64,000 bases of DNA from Hyphomonas sp. L-53-1-40 (GTDB lineage Bacteria > Pseudomonadota > Alphaproteobacteria > Caulobacterales > Hyphomonadaceae): positions 372,001 to 436,000 of the forward strand of contig NZ_AWFI01000001.1 in assembly GCF_000682775.1 (NCBI RefSeq), in the 5' to 3' direction. Under the pieces are notes generated by a model. The model saw only the letters and a program-made list of their open reading frames with translations, searched no databases and had not been told where the DNA came from. A program made the translations under genes and the position numbers. Numbering within the stretch: the stretch's first letter is position 1; every line of letters starts with the position of its first letter. Shown in pieces: positions 16,622 through 25,147 of this stretch.

Positions 16622-18073
16622 TCAAGCGTCGTCCAGCAGGGAGAGCTGACGCTCCTTGTCGGATTCGGCATGTTCGTTATCGACCAGCGGCGTTGGATAG
16701 TCACCCGTGAAGCAATGGTCGGAGAATTGTGGTTGCATCGGATTGCGCTGTGGCTCTCCAATGGCGGTGTAGAGCCCCGGTACCGACAGGAAGCCGAGCG
16801 AGTCGACGTTCAGTTCCCTGACCATTTCCTCGTGCGTATGGATCGCCGCGAACAGTTCGGACTTGGCGGCCATGTCGATGCCGTAAAAGTCCGGGTTCAG
16901 GATGGGTGGGCTGGCCGAACGGAAATGAATTTCCTTGGCGCCGGCATCACGCACCATCTGGACGATCTTTTTCGACGTGTTGCCCCGCACGATGGAATCG
17001 TCGACGAGAATGACACGTTTGCCTTCCAGAACGGCGCGATTGGGGCTGTGCTTCTTGGAGACCGCGCTCTGACGTCCTGTCTGGGTCGGCTGGATGAAGG
17101 TTCGGCCGACATAGTGGTTCCGGATGATACCCATCTGGAACGGGATGCCGGACGCTTCGGAAAATCCGAGTGCAGCGGGCACGCCCGAATCCGGCACCGG
17201 TACGATGACATCCGCATCGGCGGGTGTTTCGGCGGCCAGCTGGTGTCCCATGCGGCGGCGTACTTCATAAATCGAGCGGCCCTGAACGATGCTGTCCGGC
17301 CGGGCGAAATAGACGTACTCGAATACACAGGGGCTGGTCGGGCGCTGCGGAGCAAAGCGGTAGGACTCGACACCCTTGTCGCTGATGATGACGATTTCGC
17401 CATTCTCGACTTCGCGCACGAACTCGGCGCCGATAATGTCCAGCGCGCAGGTTTCAGACGCCAGTACATAAGCGTCGCCCAATTTTCCAAGGATCAATGG
17501 ACGCAGTCCAACCGGATCACGTGCGCCGACCAGCTTCTTGCCGGTCAGGCCGACCAGCGCGTAGCCGCCTTCGATTCTCTGAAGAGCGTCCACCAGACGG
17601 GCGAGGAAATCCTTGCCCGTGCTGCGCGCGACGAGGTGAAGGATGACTTCCGTGTCCATGGTAGACTGGAAGATGGCGCCGTCCTTGACGAGGTCATGGC
17701 GCAGCTTGCGGGAGTTGGTGAGGTTCCCATTGTGCGCCACGGCGAACCCGCCCCCGGCGAGGTCGGCGAAGATCGGCTGCACGTTCCGCAATATGGTGCG
17801 GCCCTGCGTTGAGTATCGGTTGTGGCCGATGGCGGCATGGCCCGGCAGGCGCGTTCGGAGATCACCCCCGAAATGCTCTCCTACCATGCCCAAATGACGT
17901 TCCGAGGGGAATCGCTTGCCGTCAAAGGTAATCATCCCGCAGGCTTCCTGCCCGCGATGCTGGAGGGCATGCAAGCCAAGCGCTGTCAGCAGGCTGGCTT
18001 CATGATTTCCAAAGATACCGAAGACGCCACATTCCTCGCGGGGCTTGTCGTCATCATGATCGAAAAGGACCAT
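16622..18073 (-). CDS. purF: Amidophosphoribosyltransferase
   Basis: The 483-residue enzyme makes phosphoribosylamine from PRPP and glutamine, the first step of purine synthesis. A 14-residue propeptide precedes the catalytic Cys (EECGVFGIFG, Cys15). The C-terminal half has the PRPP-binding motif VILVDDSIVRGNTS. Conserved Cys residues that could hold a Fe-S cluster should be checked. AGGAGG 8 nt upstream of ATG at 18073 fixes the start. CvpA is directly upstream, the classic cvpA-purF pairing. Confidence 0.97.
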   Translation of the reverse strand: MVLFDHDDDKPREECGVFGIFGNHEASLLTALGLHALQHRGQEACGMITFDGKRFPSERHLGMVGEHFGGDLRTRLPGHAAIGHNRYSTQGRTILRNVQPIFADLAGGGFAVAHNGNLTNSRKLRHDLVKDGAIFQSTMDTEVILHLVARSTGKDFLARLVDALQRIEGGYALVGLTGKKLVGARDPVGLRPLILGKLGDAYVLASETCALDIIGAEFVREVENGEIVIISDKGVESYRFAPQRPTSPCVFEYVYFARPDSIVQGRSIYEVRRRMGHQLAAETPADADVIVPVPDSGVPAALGFSEASGIPFQMGIIRNHYVGRTFIQPTQTGRQSAVSKKHSPNRAVLEGKRVILVDDSIVRGNTSKKIVQMVRDAGAKEIHFRSASPPILNPDFYGIDMAAKSELFAAIHTHEEMVRELNVDSLGFLSVPGLYTAIGEPQRNPMQPQFSDHCFTGDYPTPLVDNEHAESDKERQLSLLDDA

Positions 18074-18113
18074 TTGAGACGCACCTCCTGAGTGACGGTA
18101 TTGCGACACGGGC

Positions 18114-18659
18114 CTATTGCCCTGTTTTGCCCTCTGAGGGAAGGGCGGCTTGCACATCTTTTCCGACTTTTGACGCATTGTCGTTCACATAGTTCGCCAT
18201 CTCGGCAAGCGGTGGGTACGTCATCGAGTTCCGGATGAAGTCCGGGATGCGGCTTTCATCGAGGGCCAGATTAAGAAGTACGGCAAAGAAAACGAGGGCG
18301 ATGGCACCGCGTGCGATGCCAAAAAACAGACCGGCGAAATGGTCGAACATACCAATGCCGTCGGCGCCCTGAATATTCTTGGACAGGCGCTGGCCAAACC
18401 ATGCGACCAGAACATAAACGATGATGAACGCGACGACGACCAGGGCAAGATCGCCCAGTAACGGATCGACGCCTTCCGGCACCAGCGTGCGCACGCCGTC
18501 TGCAAAGAAGCGGCGCGCATAGAAGGCGGCGGCCAAGGCGGCGATGAATGATCCGAGTGTCGCAATCTCGCGCAGAAAGCCTCTTGCGAATGCCATGATC
18601 GCGGAGATCACGATGACCGCGACGGCAATGGCGTCGAAAGCTGTAATGGACTCAAGCAT
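18114..18659 (-). CDS. cvpA: CvpA family membrane protein
   Basis: A 181-residue inner-membrane protein with four predicted helices: TAFDAIAVAVIVISAIMAFA at the N-terminus, then IATLGSFIAALAAAFYAR, LALVVVAFIIVYVLVAW and GIARGAIALVFFAVLL. CvpA is needed for colicin V production in E. coli and is conserved upstream of purF; its molecular role is unclear. It overlaps the radA stop by 8 nt and lies 40 nt before purF, so it is within one operon. The last 50 residues are soluble. Confidence 0.93.
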   Translation of the reverse strand: MLESITAFDAIAVAVIVISAIMAFARGFLREIATLGSFIAALAAAFYARRFFADGVRTLVPEGVDPLLGDLALVVVAFIIVYVLVAWFGQRLSKNIQGADGIGMFDHFAGLFFGIARGAIALVFFAVLLNLALDESRIPDFIRNSMTYPPLAEMANYVNDNASKVGKDVQAALPSEGKTGQ

Positions 18660-20034
18660 TTTGGGCGTCCGGAGCGAGAAGGTGGGCGAGATCGATAAGC
18701 CGTTTAATTGGGGTGATCGTCAAGCCATCCACTGAAGTCGGACTGCCTTCGGGCACATAGGCATGGGTGAAGCCAAGCCGGACGGCTTCCTTGAGACGTT
18801 GCTCCATGCGGGCCACCGGGCGTACCGCGCCCGACAGGGCCACTTCGCCGAAGAACACAGTCCGTTCGGGTACAGGCGTATCGGCAAGGGAGGTCAGCAG
18901 GGCCGCTGCCGCGCCAAGGTCTCCGGCTGGCTCGCCAATGCGATAGCCGCCTGCGACCGAGAGATAGACATCCATGCCCGACAAGCTGATCCCGCAGCGC
19001 GCTTCCAGTACGGCGAGCAGCATGGCAAGACGCCCGCCATCCCAGCCCACGACACTGCGCCGGGGCGTGCCATAGGCGCTCTTTGCGACCAATGCCTGCA
19101 CTTCGGCGAGCACAGGACGCGAGCCCTCCATGGCGGCATAGACGGCTGCGCCACCTTCGCCATCACCATCGGCCGACAGGAAAAGGGCAGAGGGTTCCTT
19201 GGCCGGGGCAAGGCCATATTGGTGCATTTCGAAGATGCCGATCTCGTCAGTCGGGCCGAAGCGATTCTTCACAGCGCGCAGGATGCGAAACTGGTGTCCG
19301 CGCTCACCCTCGAAATAGAAGACGGCATCGACCATGTGCTCAACCACGCGCGGCCCGGCAATGTTGCCCTCCTTTGTGACGTGCCCGACGAGCACCAGCG
19401 CGGCGCCGGATTTCTTGGCCCAGCGGGTCAGTTCCTGCGAGCAGGCCCGGACTTGGCTGACCGAGCCGGGCGCGGCCTCGAGACTGTCAGACCACATGGT
19501 CTGGATGGAGTCGATCACCACGAAATCCGGTTTGGCCGCTTTCAGCGCAGAAAGGATCTTGCGGAGGTCGGTTTCGGTGGCGAGGTCGACCGGGCTTTCA
19601 GCAACCTTCAGACGCTTGGCGCGCTCCTGGATTTGCGCGGCAGCTTCCTCGCCAGATACATAGACCGTTTTCACGCCATTGCGGGCGAGCCGCGCGGCGA
19701 CCTGCAACAGGAGGGTCGATTTGCCGATACCGGGATCGCCACCAATCAGCGTGGCGGATGAGGGCACGATGCCGCCGCCGAACACGCGGTCGAGTTCCTC
19801 CACGCCCATCACGATGCGGGCAGGCGTTTCGGTCTCGGCGTTCAGCGCGACGAATTCGGTCTTGCTGGACCGCTTGGTGCCAGCCTTGGGCGCAGCGAGG
19901 CCGCCCGGCGTGCCGCCCACCGTCTCCTCGACCAATGTATTCCACTCGCCACAGCCTGCGCATTTGCCACTCCACTTGGAGTGAACCTCGCCACAGGATT
20001 GGCACACAAAGGCAGTCGTCGCGGTCTTGGCCAT
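18652..20034 (-). CDS. radA: DNA repair protein RadA
   Basis: A 460-residue RadA/Sms. It has an N-terminal C4 zinc finger (CQSCG ... CAGCG, residues 10-29), a RecA-like ATPase core with GGDPGIGKST Walker A, the RadA-specific KNRFGPTDEIG motif, and a C-terminal Lon-like domain (SGMDVYLSVAGG and GEVALSGAVRPV). RadA helps process recombination intermediates by branch migration. ATG at 20034 (MAKTATTAFVCQ) is the natural start; the frame extends further up without need. It begins the radA-cvpA-purF run and is divergent from the TPR-sulfotransferase gene. Confidence 0.97.
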   Translation of the reverse strand: MAKTATTAFVCQSCGEVHSKWSGKCAGCGEWNTLVEETVGGTPGGLAAPKAGTKRSSKTEFVALNAETETPARIVMGVEELDRVFGGGIVPSSATLIGGDPGIGKSTLLLQVAARLARNGVKTVYVSGEEAAAQIQERAKRLKVAESPVDLATETDLRKILSALKAAKPDFVVIDSIQTMWSDSLEAAPGSVSQVRACSQELTRWAKKSGAALVLVGHVTKEGNIAGPRVVEHMVDAVFYFEGERGHQFRILRAVKNRFGPTDEIGIFEMHQYGLAPAKEPSALFLSADGDGEGGAAVYAAMEGSRPVLAEVQALVAKSAYGTPRRSVVGWDGGRLAMLLAVLEARCGISLSGMDVYLSVAGGYRIGEPAGDLGAAAALLTSLADTPVPERTVFFGEVALSGAVRPVARMEQRLKEAVRLGFTHAYVPEGSPTSVDGLTITPIKRLIDLAHLLAPDAQNA

Positions 20035-20189
20035 GGTCAGAGAGATATGAGGGTTTGCGGGCAGGGGAAAGGGTTCGCTTTCGGTCCGGGCTGCAAAAGT
20101 GAGGACGCGGGATGCTGGTTGCATTGCTGCAGACGGTCAGGTTCGCAGTCTCTTGTGTTCGCACGCCGGGGGCGGCAAACATCGGCCGC

Positions 20190-21803
20190 ATGTCGACTGA
20201 TAATCAAAATCCCGGAAACGACGGCCGCAGTTCAGGCCGACCGTTCGTGCCGCTGCAGCCTGCGCGGCAATTGCTGGGAGAGAAGCGTTACCGGGAGGCC
20301 CATGCTTATTGCCGGAACGCGCTGGAGCAGGACCCAGACTGCGCCGATGCTTTTTTTGTGCTTGGTATCATCAATTATGAACACAAACAGTTCGAGCGCG
20401 CCCTGAAGCTGTTCGAACGCGCGCTTGAGAAAGGCCATCCCGAGCCGGGAGCGCACGTTCAGGCCGCGCGATGCTACGCCAAGCTGACTTTGCCGAAGCA
20501 GGCGCTCATACATATTGAAGCCGCCATAAAACTACAGCCATCGGACGGTTTCACGCTGGCATCTATCGGCGCCACGTTGAGCGCACTGGATCGGCATGAG
20601 GAAGCGGTCGCCTTTCACAGGCAGGCCGCGACCGCCTCTTCAAATGACCCGATCGTCTTCTTCAATCTTGGTTCGTCCCTGCAATTCATTGGTGATTTTG
20701 AGGGTGCAAGGAAAGCGTACCGAACCTGCCTCCAATTGGCGCCTCAGTACATTCCGGCGCGCGCCTATCTCGCGCTGATCACGAAACAGAGCCCAGAGCA
20801 GAACGCAGTCGCGGAGCTTGAGGCCGCTTGGCAGCAGCGGCACCCGCGAGACATTGAAGGCGGGCTTCAACTCGCCCATGCCATTGCAAAAGTGCATGAG
20901 GACCTGGCCGACCCGGCAGCAGCCATGGACTGGCTGGACAAGGGCAAAGCCCTGGTGCGTCAGAATATTCCCAGTCAGCGAATGCAGAATCAGGCCAGTT
21001 TTGAGGCCGCCGAAGCGCTGTGCCATAAGCTCGGCGTGAACAGTGAGGTTCAAACTGGCGGCCCGATTTTCATTGTCGGCCTGCCGCGCACCGGCACCAC
21101 ACTTGTCGACCGTATCATTTCCAGCCACTCCGGCATCGTGTCTGCGGGAGAACGCCCAGAGTTCGGGGCTTTCCTGAAGCGCGCGGTCGGCAATGACAGC
21201 GCGGACATGCTGGACGCTGGTACGATCAAGGGGGCGGCCGGAACCGACCTGTTGGCGGTCGGAAAAAACTATATCGAAAGTGTGCAGGGAATACTGAACG
21301 GCGCGCAGCGCTTCACCGACAAGATGCCGATCAATGCCTTACTTGTTCCGGCCATACTTGCCGCCTTGCCGAATGCGCGCGTGATCTGTTTGCGGCGACA
21401 GCCTGCCGATAGTGTGTTGAGCATCTATCGCCAGCTGCTTGCCCTGTCGGCATTGCACTATCGTTGCGCGCATAGTCTTGAAGACTTGGCGGATTATGTG
21501 GCGCGCTTTCATGGTCTTGTTGAGACTTACACGGGCGCGCTCCCGTCCTCGCGGTTCACTCTGGTTGACTATGAGACCCTGGTGGAGGAACCGGAGGCGG
21601 AAACCCGGCGGCTTCTGGAATTTTGCGGTCTCGACTTCGAGCAGGCATGTCTGGACTTTCAGGAGAATAGCGCGCCCGTGGCCACCGCCAGCGTCGCCCA
21701 GGTGCGCCAGCCCATGTATCGATCATCTGTGGACCGTTGGAAACGCTATCAGCCCCAGCTTGAGCCAGCCCTTGAGATACTTCGGAAGGCTGGACGACTC
21801 TAG
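20190..21803 (+). CDS. TPR repeat protein with C-terminal sulfotransferase domain
   Basis: This 537-residue protein has about seven TPR-like helical pairs in the first 260 residues (for example ARQLLGEKRYREAHAYCRNA and ADAFFVLGIINYEHKQFERA), then a sulfotransferase domain. The PAPS 5'-phosphosulfate loop is FIVGLPRTGTTLVDRIIS, and the 3'-phosphate part is ARVICLRRQPADSVLSIYRQ. ATG at 20190 is preferred to the upstream ATG at 20112 because the first TPR starts soon after it and the extension looks like a hydrophobic artefact. TPR-sulfotransferases are common in marine alphaproteobacteria and may modify proteins or glycans; the acceptor is unknown. Confidence 0.88.
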   Translation: MSTDNQNPGNDGRSSGRPFVPLQPARQLLGEKRYREAHAYCRNALEQDPDCADAFFVLGIINYEHKQFERALKLFERALEKGHPEPGAHVQAARCYAKLTLPKQALIHIEAAIKLQPSDGFTLASIGATLSALDRHEEAVAFHRQAATASSNDPIVFFNLGSSLQFIGDFEGARKAYRTCLQLAPQYIPARAYLALITKQSPEQNAVAELEAAWQQRHPRDIEGGLQLAHAIAKVHEDLADPAAAMDWLDKGKALVRQNIPSQRMQNQASFEAAEALCHKLGVNSEVQTGGPIFIVGLPRTGTTLVDRIISSHSGIVSAGERPEFGAFLKRAVGNDSADMLDAGTIKGAAGTDLLAVGKNYIESVQGILNGAQRFTDKMPINALLVPAILAALPNARVICLRRQPADSVLSIYRQLLALSALHYRCAHSLEDLADYVARFHGLVETYTGALPSSRFTLVDYETLVEEPEAETRRLLEFCGLDFEQACLDFQENSAPVATASVAQVRQPMYRSSVDRWKRYQPQLEPALEILRKAGRL

Positions 21804-21813
21804 GCGTCGCGTC

Positions 21814-22419
21814 TCAGAGCTGTGCCGGGGGAGACGCATCAGGGGTGTCCGTTTCGGGAGGAGACGTCTCGGTCGCCGCGCTGTCGCCACAGGTGAAAGC
21901 GGCAAGCCCTTCCGGCATTTTCCCGTCTGTCAGACGCACGGCGCGGGCCGGTCCTCGGGCATTGCCCGCGGTAAAGGCAAAGCGTCCATCCAACACGTCG
22001 ACATTGCGCTGGTAAAACGGGATGTATCCCGAGCAGAGACGTTTGGAGAGGCTGGGCGCAAATTCGAACCGCCCGGTAGACGCACGGCGGGAGCCCTCGA
22101 ACCGGCCCGTCAAAGTGACAGAGTTGATCTCTTTCGTGCCGACCAGACGGACCGGGAAACGCGCGGTGGCAGGGATCGGTTTGAAGGCTTCCTGGATCTT
22201 CTCGCCATCGCCCACCACCGGGGCAGACAGGGGATCATCTGACAGGAAAACCCGCCAGGCCAGGTGCAAGCCCTCATAGCGTGTGAAGTCGGCTTCTTCG
22301 GTGCAGGTATCGATGTGCCATTCCCCGTCGAGACGGAATTTCTCGTATTGCAGCCAGCCCGTAAAGGCGAGCGACAGCGCCGTGAAGGCCACCGAAATAT
22401 ATTTGATGAAGTCCATCAT
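21814..22419 (-). CDS. Hypothetical protein with N-terminal membrane anchor
   Basis: A 201-residue protein with one N-terminal transmembrane or uncleaved signal helix (YISVAFTALSLAFTGWLQYE) and a beta-rich soluble part after it; the last 25 residues are Ser/Thr/Pro-rich. Conserved-looking Cys are at EADF-flanking CTEE and near LSKRLCSGYIP. No known family was recognised. GGAGA precedes ATG by 6 nt. It is downstream of mlaF with a 70-nt gap, so it may be co-transcribed with the mlaE-mlaF genes. Confidence 0.6.
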   Translation of the reverse strand: MMDFIKYISVAFTALSLAFTGWLQYEKFRLDGEWHIDTCTEEADFTRYEGLHLAWRVFLSDDPLSAPVVGDGEKIQEAFKPIPATARFPVRLVGTKEINSVTLTGRFEGSRRASTGRFEFAPSLSKRLCSGYIPFYQRNVDVLDGRFAFTAGNARGPARAVRLTDGKMPEGLAAFTCGDSAATETSPPETDTPDASPPAQL

Positions 22420-22450
22420 GACCGGTCTCCCCGTGTTCCCGGAAAGGACT

Positions 22451-22472
22451 GCGCCTGAAGATCAGGTGCGGG
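22451..22472 (-). terminator. Weak hairpin downstream of mlaF
   Basis: GCACCTGA and TCAGGCGC on the minus strand can form a short stem around a 3-nt loop, but no T run follows. It may be a weak terminator or attenuator between mlaF and the hypothetical gene. Confidence 0.3.
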
Positions 22473-22491
22473 TCAAGTAGCAGAAACCAAG

Positions 22492-23256
22492 CTAGATCGC
22501 CGGCTGGATTGGGCCTTCGGCGCGTCCGTGGACGAACTGGTCGACATATTCGCTTCCGCTATTGTCGATGATGTCAGCCGGGCCGTGCCAGATGATCTTG
22601 CCTTCATAGAGCATGGCGATGTTATCCGCGATCTTGCGCGCCGAGGCCATGTCATGCGTGATCGAGACGGCGGCTGCGCCAAGGCCGCGTACCTGCTCGA
22701 GGATGAGGTCATTGATCGCATCAGCGGTGATCGGGTCGAGACCCGTGGTCGGCTCATCGAAGAAGATCAGGTCCGGCTTGGAGATGATCGAGCGGGCAAG
22801 CGAGACGCGCTTCTGCATGCCGCCGGAAATCTCAGCCGGGTAGAGGTCGGCAACGTCTGAGCCTAAGCGGACCTTTTTCAGCGTCTCGATGGCAAGCTCT
22901 CGTGCATCCTTGCGCCGCATCTTGTCGACCTGCAGCAGGCGGAAGCCGACATTCTCCCAGACTGTGAGCGAGTCGAACAGCGCGCCGGATTGGAACAGCA
23001 TGCCAATGCGGGCGCGCATCTTCTCGCGTGTCCTGCCGGTCGCCTTGGTCACGTCCTGCCCATCAAACCAGATCGTGCCAGCCGTTGGTGTCATGAGGCC
23101 AAGCGCATTTTTCAGCATCACGGACTTGCCCGAGCCTGAGCCGCCCAGCACGACGAGGCTCTCACCCTTCTGGACTTCGATGTCGACGCCCTTGAGCACT
23201 TCCTTGGAGCCGAAGGACTTCTTGACGTTTTCGAGTTTCAGAATGGGTGTACTCAC
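22492..23256 (-). CDS. mlaF: ABC transporter ATP-binding protein MlaF-like
   Basis: A 254-residue ATPase with Walker A GGSGSGKSV (the final Thr/Ser is replaced by Val-neighbouring Met, typical of the MlaF family GGSGSGKS), signature ISGGMQKRVSLARSI and Walker B DLIFFDEPTTGLDP. The ISGGM form is characteristic of MlaF/Ttg2A. MlaF drives phospholipid movement between the inner and outer membranes. GTG at 23256 overlaps the MlaE stop (GTGA). MlaD and MlaC homologues are not beside it. Confidence 0.9.
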   Translation of the reverse strand: MSTPILKLENVKKSFGSKEVLKGVDIEVQKGESLVVLGGSGSGKSVMLKNALGLMTPTAGTIWFDGQDVTKATGRTREKMRARIGMLFQSGALFDSLTVWENVGFRLLQVDKMRRKDARELAIETLKKVRLGSDVADLYPAEISGGMQKRVSLARSIISKPDLIFFDEPTTGLDPITADAINDLILEQVRGLGAAAVSITHDMASARKIADNIAMLYEGKIIWHGPADIIDNSGSEYVDQFVHGRAEGPIQPAI

Positions 23257-24056
23257 AGGCCAATCTCCACGAACAAGGTGGACAGGAGGTAGTTGGTGGC
23301 GAGGACCAGTACGGCCGCGCCAACCATGGAGAGCGTGGCCGCCCGGCCGACGCCGGTCGCGCCGGCTTCGGAGCGATCACCCTGGTAACAGCCCATGATG
23401 GCAATCACCGCGCCGAATACGACCGCCTTGATGACGCCGACAAGCACGTCTTCAGTCGTCATGAAATCCAGCGTGTTGCGCAGATAGGTCGTGGAGTCGA
23501 AATCAAGGCCATAGACGCTGACCAGCCAGCCCCCCATTACGCCGATTGTGTCGGCCACCAATACCAGAAGGGGCAATGACACGATCGCGGCAAGGAAGCG
23601 CGGCGCGTATAGATAACGATAGGGCGACGCAGAAAGCGTCTCCAGCGCGTCAATCTGTTCGGTCACCCGCATGGCACCGATTTCGGCGGAGATGCCAGCG
23701 GAAACCCGTCCGGCCAGCATCAGGCCGGTGATCGTGACGCCCAGCTCACGCGTAATACCAAGCACAACAATGTTTGGCACGAATTGCTCCGCGCCGTATC
23801 GGCTTCCGCCCTCGTAGATGTTGAGCGCCAGTGCCGCCCCGATGAAGACTGCTGACAGCCCAACCACAGGCAGGGAATAGAAGCCAATATTGATGATCTG
23901 CCGCCAGATCTGTCCGGCATACCAGCGAGGCGTGAACGCGGCGAATTTCACGCGAGCGGAAAATACCGTCAGTCGGCCAATCTCCGCGAAGAAGCCAAGC
24001 ACGGCAGCGCCGATCCATTGAAGGGGATTGGGAATCCCGCGCTTACGGGTAGACAC
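23253..24056 (-). CDS. mlaE: ABC transporter permease MlaE-like
   Basis: A roughly 267-residue MlaE-family membrane protein with about five to six helices (QIINIGFYSLPVVGLSAVFI, ALALNIYEGG, LMLAGRVSAGISAEIGAMR and later LLVLVADTIGVMGGWLVS). The GRVSAGISAEIGAMRVTEQID motif is the family signature (read in two parts). The start is uncertain: GTG 24056 overlaps the alr stop by 14 nt and has no clear ribosome site; ATG 24092 is an alternative. It pairs with MlaF to form the lipid ABC exporter/importer core. Confidence 0.88.
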   Translation of the reverse strand: MSTRKRGIPNPLQWIGAAVLGFFAEIGRLTVFSARVKFAAFTPRWYAGQIWRQIINIGFYSLPVVGLSAVFIGAALALNIYEGGSRYGAEQFVPNIVVLGITRELGVTITGLMLAGRVSAGISAEIGAMRVTEQIDALETLSASPYRYLYAPRFLAAIVSLPLLVLVADTIGVMGGWLVSVYGLDFDSTTYLRNTLDFMTTEDVLVGVIKAVVFGAVIAIMGCYQGDRSEAGATGVGRAATLSMVGAAVLVLATNYLLSTLFVEIGL

Positions 24057-25098
24057 GTTCGACACGATTGCTGAGTCCTGTAAGTAATTCATACCCAAGC
24101 GTACCAGCGCGGGCCGCTTGATCTTCAAGTTTGGCATGCGCGCCGAGGAATTCAACGCGCGCCCCGGATTTAGCGACGCCCTGTGCTTTTGAGACATCAA
24201 TTGTGATGAGGTCCATAGAGATGCGACCGAGCACTGGGCAAGGCGTGCCATCAAGATAGGCAATCAGCGTGTCGCTACCGGATCGCGGAATGCCGTCGGC
24301 ATAGCCCAGCGCAACCGTGGCCAGCGCTGTGTTGCCATCCAGCGTATGGGTTGCCCCATAGCCCACGGTTTCGCCTGCTTTGGCATGAAAGACGCTGAGG
24401 ATGCGCGCGTCCAGTGTCACCACAGGCTCCAGATCCACCGCGTCAGGTGGCGTCGAGCCGCCATAGAGTGCGATGCCCGGACGGGTCAGGTCGAACGCAT
24501 ATTTCGGGCCCAGATAGCACCCGGCGGAGTTGGCGAGGCTGGCGGGCGTGTCGGGGAAGGCGGAGGAAATCTCTGTGAACCGGTCGAGCTGGACACGATT
24601 GAGGGCATGGTCCGGCGTGTCGCCGCAGGCCAGATGGCTCATCACCAGGACAGGTTGCAGCTTGTGTAGCTCGTCGCGCCGATGCGTCAGCACACTGGAG
24701 GCAAGGCCGAGCCGGTTCATGCCGGTATCAAAATGCAGCGCGCAGGCCCCGCGCGGCGTGCGGGCCCAGAGTTCTACCTGTTCCTCGCTGGACAAGACCG
24801 GCGTCAGGTCTGCCTCGCGATAGGTTCGAAGATGGCTGCCGGTCGGTCCGTTCAAGACAAAGATGCGCGGACCAAAGCCCAGCGCTTTGCGCAGGGCCGT
24901 GCCTTCTTCGAGATGGGCGACAAAGAATGTGCTGCAGCCTGCCTTGGCCAGCGTCTGGGACACTTTTGCCGCGCCAAGCCCATAGCCATCTGCCTTGACC
25001 ACGGCGGCCGTGGTGGCGGTCGGATTCAACCGGTCAATGGCCTGCCAATTGGCGGCAATGTTCGACAGGTGAATAGTGGCGCGCGGGCGGGAAGTCAT
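24043..25098 (-). CDS. alr: Alanine racemase
   Basis: A 351-residue PLP fold-type III racemase that makes D-alanine for peptidoglycan. The PLP lysine is in VVKADGYGLGAAKV (Lys about residue 35) and the catalytic Tyr region is ETVGYGATH in the C-terminal beta domain. ATG at 25098 begins the family-typical RPRATIHLSNIAANW; an upstream in-frame ATG at 25134 would add 12 unrelated residues. It is followed by mlaE with overlap and is preceded by an MFS gene 14-50 nt away. Confidence 0.93.
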   Translation of the reverse strand: MTSRPRATIHLSNIAANWQAIDRLNPTATTAAVVKADGYGLGAAKVSQTLAKAGCSTFFVAHLEEGTALRKALGFGPRIFVLNGPTGSHLRTYREADLTPVLSSEEQVELWARTPRGACALHFDTGMNRLGLASSVLTHRRDELHKLQPVLVMSHLACGDTPDHALNRVQLDRFTEISSAFPDTPASLANSAGCYLGPKYAFDLTRPGIALYGGSTPPDAVDLEPVVTLDARILSVFHAKAGETVGYGATHTLDGNTALATVALGYADGIPRSGSDTLIAYLDGTPCPVLGRISMDLITIDVSKAQGVAKSGARVEFLGAHAKLEDQAARAGTLGYELLTGLSNRVERVYP

Positions 25099-25147
25099 GA
25101 AGGTTTCGATAGAAGCGTTTGGCCCCCGTGTCATCTACACAAAGCCG

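Noticed and set aside
15905..17812. Plus-strand open frame opposite the SDR and purF genes
   Set aside because: The SDR and PurF motifs are strong on the minus strand, and the plus-strand translation matches no family.
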